Source: Rouxiella silvae
GTDB lineage: Bacteria > Pseudomonadota > Gammaproteobacteria > Enterobacterales > Enterobacteriaceae
DNA length: 64,000 nt
Direction of reading: 5' to 3'
NCBI RefSeq assembly: GCF_002093625.1
Contig: NZ_MRWD01000002.1
Location: 62,001-126,000 of the forward strand
Shown here: in pieces, positions 1-8,101 of the stretch
How the letters are laid out: every line of letters starts with the position of its first letter
How positions within the stretch are numbered: the first letter of the stretch is position 1
Made by a program: the position numbers and the translations under genes
Notes under the pieces: generated by a model
The model's input: only the letters and a program-made list of their open reading frames with translations
The model's database searches: none
What the model was told of the DNA's origin: nothing

Positions 1-62
1 CGGTGCTGGTGGATCTGCTTTATGCATTAATTGACCCGCGGATAAAGGTGACACAATCATGA
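1..62 (+). CDS. ABC transporter permease, DppB/OppB type (C-terminal fragment)
   Basis: The window opens inside a reading frame (frame from base 3) that ends at the TGA at 60-62. The last 19 residues include D-L-L-Y-A-L-I-D-P-R, the usual C-terminus of DppB/OppB inner-membrane permeases. Its stop overlaps the start of the next permease in an ATGA, so the two are translationally coupled. Only the tail is visible, so substrate cannot be judged. Confidence 0.75.
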   Translation, partial: VLVDLLYALIDPRIKVTQS

Positions 63-976
63 GTGATTCAACAATGTCTGATACCCCGCAACGGGTGCGT
101 GCTCAATCCACCGTCAAACCGGTGCCAGTGAATGCCTTGCGCGCTTTTTGGCAGCGTATGTCGTGGAGATTTCGCCTCTATCTGTTGGCGTTGTTTTGTC
201 TGCTGCTGCTGGCATTACTGGCTCAGGTGATTGCTCCCTTTGACCCTGATGCGCAGTCGTTGTTATCCCGCCTGCGTCCGCCGATGGGCTTTGACCACGC
301 GCTGGCTACACATCCGCTCGGCACCGATGAACTGGGAAGAGACGTGCTGTCGCGTACCTTGTACGGCTTGCAGTTTACTTTACTGATTGCGCTGGTGGGC
401 AGCACGTTAAGTCTGATTGTTGGCGTAGTCTGCGGCGTTATTGCCGGATTTTTTGCCGGACGGACCGGTGTGTTGCTCGTGGCGGCGATGGATTTTCAGA
501 TGGCCGTGCCGTTTACTCTGGTGGCTTTGCTTACCGTTGCGCTATTGGGCAGCAGCCTTCCGGTTATCGTCACGGTGATTGGACTCTCTGGTTGGGAAGT
601 GTATGCCCGAGTTGTCAGAGCGCAGGTACTGATCGTTTGCCGACAGCCTTTTATTGAAGCGGCTCGCGCGGCCGGGGCCTCACCGCTGCGTATTCTGCTG
701 CGCCATGTTCTGCCGAACGTCTCATCACAAATCGTGGTTGTCTGGACCATGACTTTCCCAGCGCTGATTTTACTGGAGTCCTCACTCTCTTTTCTTGGAT
801 TAGGCGTCCAGCCGCCAACGGCAACGCTGGGGTCGATGGTCGGCTTTGGCCGTGATTATCTCGCCTCCAGCCCGTGGATTGCGCTGGTGCCGTCGCTGGT
901 GATTATGGCGCTCTCGCTGCTGGTCTTATTGGTTGGCGAAGGGCTGCGTGACCAAATGGACGTCAGGCTGCGTTAA
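59..976 (+). CDS. ABC transporter permease, DppC/OppC family
   Basis: Inner-membrane permease of a peptide/nickel/opine-type ABC importer, 305 aa. A cytoplasmic N-tail of about 35 residues leads into a first membrane helix (about 40-60), then a periplasmic loop with the H-P-L-G-T-D-E-L-G-R-D motif typical of DppC/OppC. The core carries the EAA-like loop (E-A-A-R-A-A-G-A-S near residue 200), which contacts the ATPase. The ATG overlaps the preceding permease stop. It pairs with that permease and with the binding protein and double ATPase downstream. The substrate is probably a peptide or similar solute, but nothing here decides it. Confidence 0.9.
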   Translation: MSDSTMSDTPQRVRAQSTVKPVPVNALRAFWQRMSWRFRLYLLALFCLLLLALLAQVIAPFDPDAQSLLSRLRPPMGFDHALATHPLGTDELGRDVLSRTLYGLQFTLLIALVGSTLSLIVGVVCGVIAGFFAGRTGVLLVAAMDFQMAVPFTLVALLTVALLGSSLPVIVTVIGLSGWEVYARVVRAQVLIVCRQPFIEAARAAGASPLRILLRHVLPNVSSQIVVVWTMTFPALILLESSLSFLGLGVQPPTATLGSMVGFGRDYLASSPWIALVPSLVIMALSLLVLLVGEGLRDQMDVRLR

Positions 977-1054
977 ATCAGACTTTTTATTCAAATATTG
1001 TAAGGGGCCGTCACGGCTCCTCGGATCACTACATCTCACTATCAGGAAAATATT

Positions 1055-2608
1055 ATGTCCATCAGGCCACTGTTGTTGAGTTTTTCTGCTCTGCTGTTCT
1101 CTTTACCGACCTTTGCTGCACAATTACATGTGGCAACGATGACGCTGCCGCCGTTCCTCGATCCCGGCAAAGACTTTGGCAATACCGGATCGCAGATTTA
1201 CTACAACAGCTTCGATCCGTTGATAGAAAAGGATTACAGCAAATCGACGGCAAGCTTTAAGCCAGGCCTTGCCATCAGTTGGAAAACCATTTCGCCGACG
1301 GTGTATGAAGTCAAAATCCGTCAGGGCGTTAAATTCCAAAACGGCGATCCGATGACGGTAGACGACGTCGTTTTCACCTTCGAACGTATTTTGCAGGACA
1401 TGACGCCAGAATTCGCCGGTATTCATAAGCAGTTTTTCAGTAATTTCAGCAAAGTAGAGGCGATTGATGCTGACACAGTGCGGTTTACGACCTTTAAACC
1501 GGAGCCGCTGTTTGAAACACTGCTCAATACCTCTGAGTCCTCTATTGTGCCAAAAAAATACATCATGGGACTGAGTGGTGACCACAACAAGCTCGAAAGC
1601 AGTGATTTTGACGCCTTCGCGCTTAAGCCGATTGGCACCGGGCCTTATCAAATAACCGACTTCCATCCAGGTCAAAGTTTGACGTGGGTTAAATTTAAGG
1701 GTTTTTACGGCACGCCCGCACCTTACGATAAAATTACCGTGCGCAGTATTCCTGAGACGGCCACTCGCATGGCGGCATTGGCCAATAACGAGGTCGATCT
1801 GGTGACCAACGTGGCCCCCGATCAGTTGGCCGGGATTAGCGCCAATCCAAACCTCAAAACCGTCGGAGCCGTGACACCGCTGTTCCATATCGTTTTCTTT
1901 AATACCCACAATCCGGCATTGAAGGACAAGCGCATCCGCCAAGCGCTGAGTCTGGCAATCGATCGTAACCTGCTCAATGAAGCCTTGTGGCAGGGCAAAG
2001 CGGTGGTGCCTTCCACCCATACTTTCCCGCAGTACGGCCCGCTTTATATGCCTGAGTTGAAAACCTTTGAATACAATCCGGAAAAGGCAAAAGCGTTGCT
2101 GAAAGCTGCGGGTTATAACGGAGAACCTATTCGCTATGATACCGATGCCGCTTATTACACCAATGGTTTATTGGCAGCACAGGCAATCAAAGAGATGTGG
2201 GCGGCGGTAGGTGTCAAAATGAACCTGAATATTACCGAAAAATGGACCGCGGATGACGCCGATATGCAGTCCCGCAACTGGTCAAACCCGATGTATTTTG
2301 CTGACCCTGCCGGTTCATTTGGCATCATGTGGGCGCCACACGGCGCAGGCACCGAATCGACCTGGTCGACCACCCCGGCCTATGACCAGATGTGGGAGCG
2401 CTTCCGTTATTCCACTGACGTCGCAGTGCGTAAACAGGCTTACAAAGAGATGATGGATTACGTCAAAGAAGAGGCACCGTTTATTCCTCTCTACCAGCCT
2501 TACGAGTCTTACGGTATGCGCAAAAATCTCGACTGGAAGCCATTGCCGGGGCACATTCCTTACGTTCTCGACTTCCGCGCTGGCGCATTGCCGTCGCCGT
2601 CGGTCTAA
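1055..2608 (+). CDS. ABC transporter substrate-binding protein, family 5 (DppA/OppA-like)
   Basis: Periplasmic solute-binding protein, 517 aa, with a clear Sec signal peptide (about 21 residues, ending near T-F-A-A). The body is the SBP_bac_5 fold: L-D-P near the mature N-terminus, then K-F-Q-N-G-D-P-M-T-V-D-D-V-V-F-T-F, the family signature for peptide, nickel and opine binders. A 78-nt gap separates it from the permease upstream and 34 nt from the ATPase downstream, so one operon is likely, with the binding protein in third position. No lipobox is present. The ligand is unknown. Confidence 0.9.
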   Translation: MSIRPLLLSFSALLFSLPTFAAQLHVATMTLPPFLDPGKDFGNTGSQIYYNSFDPLIEKDYSKSTASFKPGLAISWKTISPTVYEVKIRQGVKFQNGDPMTVDDVVFTFERILQDMTPEFAGIHKQFFSNFSKVEAIDADTVRFTTFKPEPLFETLLNTSESSIVPKKYIMGLSGDHNKLESSDFDAFALKPIGTGPYQITDFHPGQSLTWVKFKGFYGTPAPYDKITVRSIPETATRMAALANNEVDLVTNVAPDQLAGISANPNLKTVGAVTPLFHIVFFNTHNPALKDKRIRQALSLAIDRNLLNEALWQGKAVVPSTHTFPQYGPLYMPELKTFEYNPEKAKALLKAAGYNGEPIRYDTDAAYYTNGLLAAQAIKEMWAAVGVKMNLNITEKWTADDADMQSRNWSNPMYFADPAGSFGIMWAPHGAGTESTWSTTPAYDQMWERFRYSTDVAVRKQAYKEMMDYVKEEAPFIPLYQPYESYGMRKNLDWKPLPGHIPYVLDFRAGALPSPSV

Positions 2609-2642
2609 CTGTGGCAACACGTGCCCGTATTGAGGTAAGAAA

Positions 2643-4445
2643 ATGAACGATAACGCACTGTTGACGGTAAAGGATCTGCGAGTCAGCTTCTCGGCGAAAC
2701 GCGGCAAAACTGTCGCAGTGAAAGACCTCAGTTTTTCCTTGTCTATCGGGGAATGTGTCGCCCTGGTGGGGGAGTCCGGTTCAGGTAAGTCGGTGACGGC
2801 GATGACTTTGCTCGGCCTGACGCTCTTTAACGGCGGGCAGGTGGAGCAGGGCCAGATTACGTTTCAGCGTCGTGACGGCGTGAGTGTCAGTTTGTTGCAA
2901 CAGTCGGAACGTCAGTGGGAAAATCTGCGGGGTGATCAGATAGCGATGATTTTTCAGGAGCCGATGACCAGCCTGAATCCGCTGTTTACCGTGGGTGAGC
3001 AGATTGCCGAGGTGTTGAGACAACATCGTGGAATAAGCAATAAGCAGGCTAAAGCGCAGGCTATTACACTGTTGGAACGCGTGCGCATCCCGCAGGCTGA
3101 AACGCGCTATGCTCAGTATCCGCACGAAATATCGGGAGGGATGCGTCAACGTGTGGCGATTGCCATGGCGCTGGCCTGTGCCCCTCGGCTGCTGATCGCC
3201 GATGAACCCACAACCGCACTGGATGTGACGGTTCAGGCACAAATTCTTGATCTGATTCAGGATATTGCACGAGAGTCGCAGATGGCGGTGCTGTTTATCA
3301 CGCACGATATGGGCGTAGTCGCGCAGGTGGCCGATCGGGTTATCGTCATGCGTCACGGTGAAAAGGTGGAAGAACAGCCGGTTGCCAGCTTATTTAGCCA
3401 TCCACAGGCGGCCTACACTCGCCAATTGTTGGACGCCGTACCGCGACTGGGCGATATGCGGGGCATGGCCTCACCGCGGGGTTTTGGCGAGTTCGCGCCC
3501 AGCAGCAAGGTCATTCAGTCTTCGCTGCGTCCTTTACTTGATGTCCGTCATTTAAGTGCCCGATTCCCGGTACATAAAGGGCTGCTACAGCGCCACGTTG
3601 CGAACGTTCACGCCGTTGAGGACGTCTCATTTTCCATCTCAGCGGGTGAAACGCTGGCGCTGGTGGGGGAGTCAGGCAGTGGAAAGTCCACCACCGGCCG
3701 AGCCGTTCTACAGTTGATTCAGGCACAAAGCGGCAGCGTGGAGCTGGAAGGACAGGAGTTACGCACGTTGAGCGGAGGCCGTCTGCAGGCGCGTCGCCGT
3801 GATATGCAGATTATTTTTCAGGACCCTTACGCTGCGTTGGATCCCCGCTTGCGAGTTTTCGACCAGTTGGCAGAACCTCTCCGCATCCACGGCATGGTTA
3901 AAGAAAGCGAGCTGCCTGCACGGCTTCATGCCCTTTTGGCGAGGGTTGAACTGCCGGCAGAATTTCTTACCCGCTATCCCCACGAAATGTCGGGGGGCCA
4001 GCGCCAGCGACTGTGTATCGCCCGCGCCCTGACGCTGGCACCCAAAATCATTATTGCCGATGAGCCGGTTTCCGCGCTTGATGTCTCCATTCAGGCCCAA
4101 GTAATTAACCTGATGATAGAGTTACAGCGCGATCTGGGACTTTCTTATCTGTTCATCTCTCATGACATGGCGGTGGTTGAGCGCATTAGCCACCGCGTCG
4201 CGGTGATGTGCCGGGGAAGAATTGTCGAGATAGGTCCGCGCGAGAATATTTTTGCGTCCCCGCAACATCCGTATACTCAGGCATTATTGGCGGCGGTTCC
4301 TGAAGCAGACCCCGCTCGACGGCGAACCGTCTCGCCAAAAGCCACTCAGCTTGCGACGCCGGTCTATCCTAAAAATCACCGACAGGAAGTCTCACATTAT
4401 CGCGAAGTGTCACCGGGACATCGGGTGTTGGTGAATACTTTTTAA
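2643..4445 (+). CDS. Duplicated ABC ATPase (DppD-DppF fusion, GsiA/YejF type)
   Basis: One polypeptide of 600 aa carries two complete nucleotide-binding domains. Each has a Walker A G-E-S-G-S-G-K-S (near residues 43 and 345), an ABC signature (S-G-G-M-R-Q-R in the first half, S-G-G-Q-R-Q-R in the second), a Walker B ending D-E-P and the switch histidine (T-H-D / S-H-D). It energises the importer formed by the genes upstream. Each half ends in the oligopeptide/dipeptide transporter C-terminal extension. A GAGGTAAG ribosome site precedes the ATG. A hairpin at 4454-4476 follows, so this is probably the last gene of the operon. Confidence 0.92.
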   Translation: MNDNALLTVKDLRVSFSAKRGKTVAVKDLSFSLSIGECVALVGESGSGKSVTAMTLLGLTLFNGGQVEQGQITFQRRDGVSVSLLQQSERQWENLRGDQIAMIFQEPMTSLNPLFTVGEQIAEVLRQHRGISNKQAKAQAITLLERVRIPQAETRYAQYPHEISGGMRQRVAIAMALACAPRLLIADEPTTALDVTVQAQILDLIQDIARESQMAVLFITHDMGVVAQVADRVIVMRHGEKVEEQPVASLFSHPQAAYTRQLLDAVPRLGDMRGMASPRGFGEFAPSSKVIQSSLRPLLDVRHLSARFPVHKGLLQRHVANVHAVEDVSFSISAGETLALVGESGSGKSTTGRAVLQLIQAQSGSVELEGQELRTLSGGRLQARRRDMQIIFQDPYAALDPRLRVFDQLAEPLRIHGMVKESELPARLHALLARVELPAEFLTRYPHEMSGGQRQRLCIARALTLAPKIIIADEPVSALDVSIQAQVINLMIELQRDLGLSYLFISHDMAVVERISHRVAVMCRGRIVEIGPRENIFASPQHPYTQALLAAVPEADPARRRTVSPKATQLATPVYPKNHRQEVSHYREVSPGHRVLVNTF

Positions 4446-4453
4446 AGGCAAAA

Positions 4454-4476
4454 ATCCCCTCAGCGCAGGAGGGGAT
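4454..4476 (+). terminator. Hairpin, likely terminator of the ABC operon
   Basis: A perfect 8-bp stem (ATCCCCTC / GAGGGGAT) closes a 7-nt loop 9 nt after the ATPase stop. Only a weak T-run follows, so termination may be partial or factor-assisted. Confidence 0.5.
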
Positions 4477-4515
4477 ACAATTTAGGCTATCAATAAGAGC
4501 ATTCAGTTTGTAATT

Positions 4516-4534
4516 AATTATTATTCTCATTATA
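4516..4534 (+). promoter_or_regulatory. Candidate Fur box upstream of the esterase
   Basis: By eye, 13 of 19 positions match the consensus GATAATGATAATCATTATC. The site lies about 50 nt before the esterase start, a promoter-like position, and the gene belongs to a family that hydrolyses ferric siderophores, so iron repression is plausible. The match is moderate in an AT-rich stretch. Confidence 0.45.
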
Positions 4535-4581
4535 GTTTGCCTTTTCATTTCTATTCGTTAACACAGGAGGTGTTAATTATC

Positions 4582-5571
4582 ATGGTAGATGATACTTCTC
4601 TTAAGAAATTATCGATGAATCACTGGGCCTATTGTTGGAATAATCAACGGAAGGCGATACGCCTGGCCGCATTTATATTCCCCCTCTTTTACGCTGCAAA
4701 CGGTTATTGCAGACCCGATATGACGCCTTTAGGACCCAATATCGCCGATAAAGGGTCTTCTTTTTACCATTTCTCGGTAAGTACCTTCGATTCTGAGGAC
4801 GGTAAAAGGCACTACAAGGTGTGGACCGGTGTACCCAATAAACACCCCCCTGCGTCAGGCTATGCGGTGCTTTATATGCTGGACGGAAACGCGGTTATGG
4901 ATCGGCTTTCTGATGCATTTTTAAATAAACTAACGTTGGAAACGCCACCCGTACTTATTGTCATCGGGTATCAAACCGTTAAACCTTTTGAGCTGACTGC
5001 CAGAACCTATGATTACACTCCGCCGCTAAGAGAAAACGACGGTGAGGTAGGTCATGGAGAAATACAGGGGCGAAAAAGCGGTGGTAGCCCTTACTTCCGT
5101 CGCCTGCTTGAAGAGACCATTGCACCCAAAGCAGAAAAAGGTCTTTCAATCGATGCCCATAAAAGGGCGATATGGGGGCATTCCTATGGCGGGCTGTTTG
5201 TTTTGGACTCTTTTGTAAACTCTACGTTTTTTAACGGCTACTATTCTGCCAGCCCTTCACTGAACAGTGATTATATTGTGTTACTCAGCAGGTTAGAAAA
5301 GATAAATACAGCCCACTTCCCTCATAAGCAGCTCTATTTTATGGAGGGAAGCGCAGCACCCAGAAAAAAAGCTGACGGTGAAGAAGCTTCTGCCGTACTT
5401 AACCAAGTACGCAGCACACTTTCCTCTCTAAACCATGAAGGTCTTGCCGCCACATTTTGGGCTTATCCTGGACTCAGCCACGGTGAAATGTTCAACGTCT
5501 CGTTTCAGCGCGCTTTGTTAACGATGGCGGCGGATAACGTAGAGAAACAACCCCTGCCTCCGCTGCAATAA
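4582..5571 (+). CDS. Alpha/beta-hydrolase esterase, IroE/Fes-like
   Basis: Serine esterase of the putative-esterase family that includes siderophore hydrolases. The ATG at 4582 is chosen because AGGAGG (4566-4571) stands correctly before it; an in-frame ATG at 4537 lacks such a site. An N-terminal hydrophobic segment (about residues 25-45) looks like a signal or membrane anchor, as in periplasmic IroE. The nucleophile elbow is G-H-S-Y-G-G and a late G-L-S-H-G-E supplies the probable catalytic histidine. No siderophore genes adjoin it, but a Fur-like site lies upstream. Trilactone or other siderophore-ester hydrolysis is inferred; a general esterase remains possible. Confidence 0.72.
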   Translation: MVDDTSLKKLSMNHWAYCWNNQRKAIRLAAFIFPLFYAANGYCRPDMTPLGPNIADKGSSFYHFSVSTFDSEDGKRHYKVWTGVPNKHPPASGYAVLYMLDGNAVMDRLSDAFLNKLTLETPPVLIVIGYQTVKPFELTARTYDYTPPLRENDGEVGHGEIQGRKSGGSPYFRRLLEETIAPKAEKGLSIDAHKRAIWGHSYGGLFVLDSFVNSTFFNGYYSASPSLNSDYIVLLSRLEKINTAHFPHKQLYFMEGSAAPRKKADGEEASAVLNQVRSTLSSLNHEGLAATFWAYPGLSHGEMFNVSFQRALLTMAADNVEKQPLPPLQ

Positions 5572-5673
5572 TCACTTACGTTACCTCCCGTTTCCCGCTT
5601 GTTAAAAAAGAGCCGTTAGCATTTAATCAGTTGGGAAAAGTTCAGCCATAAATAATTAAACAGGGAGATTTTG

Positions 5674-6177
5674 ATGAGTTCACTTATTCGTCTGGCCACG
5701 CTGGAAGATGCCAAGGCAATCAGTACGTTGGCAATTACTACCTTCCACATGGCTTGTCCTGCAAGCACGCCTGCGGAAGATATAAAAAGCTATATTGAAA
5801 ATAATCTGCAAGTTGAATGCTTTGAAAATCTTCTTCAGTCATCCCAAAAGAAACTTCACGTTCTGGAATTTGAGGGTCGGATCATTGGTTACAGTATGTT
5901 GAGTCTTGCACCTGAACCGGTTGGGATCCCGAAGGCTGATGGAATAGCAGAGCTTACGCGTTGTTATGTCCTGGCGGAGTTTCATGGTGCAGGGTATGCA
6001 CAAAAGCTGGTCAGCGCTACGCTGCAAAGTATTTCCGGTGGGGTAAGACTGCTGGTGAATGACGAGAACGATCGCGCGATCAAATTTTACACTCGCCAGG
6101 GATTTAGCCCGGTGGGAGAGACGTCTTTCTATGTCGGTCAAGATAAGCATCGCGATTTGGTGATGGTTAATTTCTAG
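5674..6177 (+). CDS. GNAT-family N-acetyltransferase
   Basis: Cytoplasmic GNAT fold, 167 aa, probably moving an acetyl group from acetyl-CoA to an amine on a small molecule or protein. The N-terminal I-R-L-A-T-L-E-D-A-K-A-I is the usual first strand and helix. The acetyl-CoA pyrophosphate loop is a weak A-E-F-H-G-A-G-Y-A (about residues 107-115), followed by the N-D-E-N-D-R-A-I-K-F-Y-T-R-Q-G-F motif near the C-terminus. ATG 5674 is preferred over the TTG just before it because AGGGAG lies 6 nt upstream. The substrate is unknown and the gene seems to stand alone. Confidence 0.85.
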   Translation: MSSLIRLATLEDAKAISTLAITTFHMACPASTPAEDIKSYIENNLQVECFENLLQSSQKKLHVLEFEGRIIGYSMLSLAPEPVGIPKADGIAELTRCYVLAEFHGAGYAQKLVSATLQSISGGVRLLVNDENDRAIKFYTRQGFSPVGETSFYVGQDKHRDLVMVNF

Positions 6178-6194
6178 GCCTTTACGGCCGAAGA

Positions 6195-6782
6195 TTACGG
6201 ATTAATCCACCGGTGGCTGGTGGTTATCCCCTTATCGTTATAGGTCAGTCGTGCTCGGCGGTTGTTCTCTCTTTGCAACTGGTACCAGTCCAGCACGCTG
6301 ACTCGCAGTATTATCACGCCGAAATGGACCTTCCCCTCAGCTTCATCAGTCGATATTAACGACGCCTGCTCATCGGCAGTATCAGCAGGCTGTTCGTTAC
6401 CGGGAGGTCCACCCGCGTAGGTACGGCGCGTATGGGCAGGTATTTTGCTCCATGCGGTTATCGCCACAGGACTTCCAAAACCATGCAGTTCCGCCATTCC
6501 CTGAAGACGCAGCTGCAACCGCGTCTCGCCGCAGTAGCCAAGCGCAGTCACCTGTGAATTAGCAGATATCTCCAGCCATTTTGGACTGCGTACATCGGTA
6601 TGAAACTCCAGCACGCACGTTAATCGGTCAGCGCGTCGTAAAACGACCGTGCGTGCCTGAGGTCTGCCCTCGCCATCGACTGAACAGAGATTCAGGAACC
6701 TAAAACTTGCATTCGGAGTGCGGGTCGCTGTTTCAAGCTTTGCCCAGGCCGACGCATTAATATCCTCTAGTTTTATCAACAT
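6195..6782 (-). CDS. Pyridoxamine 5'-phosphate oxidase-like flavoprotein
   Basis: 195-aa split-barrel FMN-binding protein of the PNPOx-like superfamily. The N-terminal half has the strand pattern R-P-Q-A-R-T-V-V-L-R-R, then F-H-T-D-x-R-S-P-K, where PdxH-type proteins bind the FMN phosphate. The C-terminus (W-Y-Q-L-Q-R-E-N-N-R-R-A-R) resembles the PNPOx dimerisation tail. It is probably a flavin oxidoreductase or stress protein; true PdxH is usually about 218 aa, so I do not call it pdxH. It converges on the acetyltransferase, 17 nt apart. GGGAGC precedes the ATG. Confidence 0.78.
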   Translation of the reverse strand: MLIKLEDINASAWAKLETATRTPNASFRFLNLCSVDGEGRPQARTVVLRRADRLTCVLEFHTDVRSPKWLEISANSQVTALGYCGETRLQLRLQGMAELHGFGSPVAITAWSKIPAHTRRTYAGGPPGNEQPADTADEQASLISTDEAEGKVHFGVIILRVSVLDWYQLQRENNRRARLTYNDKGITTSHRWINP

Positions 6783-7173
6783 AGCGTGCTCCCGTTGTTC
6801 GTGCTTGCAGGGGGATGCAGTTCACTATTATCTCCCTTCTTGCTGATATTTTCCTGTCTATTGTTAAGGCAACATAGGGCAGATGTTGACTGCCTGCAAA
6901 TGCTTTCGAAGCCTCGTATCTCTCAATAGCCCTCCAGAAATTTCTTTTCAGGTATGCCGGTCATCCGCTTAAATCGCCTAAAAAGCGCACTTATTGCTCG
7001 GTGGGAAAATTCAATTGTTAAAATAGTAACATTTCTTGTTGCGGTTTATTCTCAGTAAATTCGCACTTGTTGGGATTAAAAGAGTGCGATTAATGTCACG
7101 TATTTAACATGAATTGGCTGCTATTGTTATTTCTACAACATTTAATGATTTTTAATTTTTCAGGGGAGAAGTG
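6783..7173. other. Intergenic control region of the PNPOx-like gene and deoK
   Basis: A 391-nt gap without a convincing gene between divergent transcripts. The right half is AT-rich and holds a CRP-like site (7085-7100) and several short imperfect dyads (for example GTTA-N6-TAAC near 7017-7030 and a TTGTT/AACAA dyad near 7125-7142) that could be repressor sites. I saw nothing recognisable in the left half. Confidence 0.5.
7085..7100 (+). promoter_or_regulatory. Candidate CRP site for the deo operon
   Basis: TGCGA-N6-TCACG, one mismatch in each half against TGTGA-N6-TCACA, centred about 80 nt before deoK. Catabolite activation of a pentose operon is expected. Confidence 0.5.
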
Positions 7174-8088
7174 ATGGACATTGCCGTCATTGGTTCGAAT
7201 ATGGTCGACCTTATTACTTACACGAATACGATGCCTAAAGCCGGTGAAACCCTAGAGGCACCTGATTTTGCACTCGGCTGCGGCGGCAAGGGAGCTAACC
7301 AGGCCGTAGCTGCCGCCAAACTGGGTGCGAAGGTCATGATGGTGAGCAAAGTGGGGGAAGATATCTTTGCCGAAAATACGGTGAAGAACTTGCAGCAATA
7401 CGGCGTTGATGCTCGACACGTCACCGTTGCGCCTGGTACGTCCAGCGGCGTAGCGCCCATTTTTGTCGATGACCAGTCGCAAAACCGCATTCTGATTATC
7501 AAAGGTGCAAATGCCAAGCTTTCTGCTGCTGATATCGATGCCGCCGCCGAACAGTTAAAAGCCTGTAGCCTGATCGTTTTACAGCTCGAAATACCGCTGC
7601 CAACCGTATATTACGCCATCGATTTTGCTCGCCAACATGGCATCAAAGTGATCCTTAATCCCGCACCCGCTGTTGCAGGTCTGGATATCGACTACGCCTG
7701 CCAGTGCGAATTCTTTATGCCCAACGAAACCGAATTGGAAATTCTCACCGGCTTACCGACCAGCACCGACGAAGAAGTGCTGCGCGCCGGACAAATGCTG
7801 CTGGGACGTGGGCTGAAAAACTTAATCATTACTTTAGGCAATCGCGGTTCCGTATGGATGCAGGGCGATACCGTGCACCGGATTGACCCCACGGTGGTGC
7901 AGGCCGTTGATACCAGCGGTGCCGGCGATGCTTTCATCGGCTGCTTCGCCCACTATTGGGTTCAACATGGCGACATTGCCAAGGCCATGCAGTCTGCATC
8001 CGCCTATGCCGCTTGCAGTGTCACCCAGCGGGGCACCCAGCGCTCCTACCCAGATGCCGAGACTTTTCAGCGTTTTCTCACCGCTTAA
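7174..8088 (+). CDS. deoK: Deoxyribokinase (PfkB/ribokinase family)
   Basis: Phosphorylates 2-deoxy-D-ribose to deoxyribose-5-phosphate, which DeoC aldolase can split. The 304-aa protein has both PfkB signatures: G-G-K-G-A-N-Q-A-V near residue 38 and D-T-S-G-A-G-D-A-F near residue 248, the latter carrying the catalytic Asp. The N-terminus M-D-I-A-V-I-G-S-N-M-V-D-L and the order kinase, FucP-type permease, epimerase-like gene match the Salmonella/pathogenic E. coli deoKPX operon better than rbsK. AGGGGAG precedes ATG 7174, so the GTG just upstream is unlikely. Ribose kinase activity is the alternative. Confidence 0.82.
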   Translation: MDIAVIGSNMVDLITYTNTMPKAGETLEAPDFALGCGGKGANQAVAAAKLGAKVMMVSKVGEDIFAENTVKNLQQYGVDARHVTVAPGTSSGVAPIFVDDQSQNRILIIKGANAKLSAADIDAAAEQLKACSLIVLQLEIPLPTVYYAIDFARQHGIKVILNPAPAVAGLDIDYACQCEFFMPNETELEILTGLPTSTDEEVLRAGQMLLGRGLKNLIITLGNRGSVWMQGDTVHRIDPTVVQAVDTSGAGDAFIGCFAHYWVQHGDIAKAMQSASAYAACSVTQRGTQRSYPDAETFQRFLTA

Positions 8089-8101
8089 TTGAGGATTCAC
8101 C

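Noticed and set aside
1124-2020. 298-codon open frame on the minus strand inside the peptide-binding protein gene
   Set aside because: Lies antisense to a well-supported gene, has no recognisable motif and no ribosome site; a codon-bias shadow.
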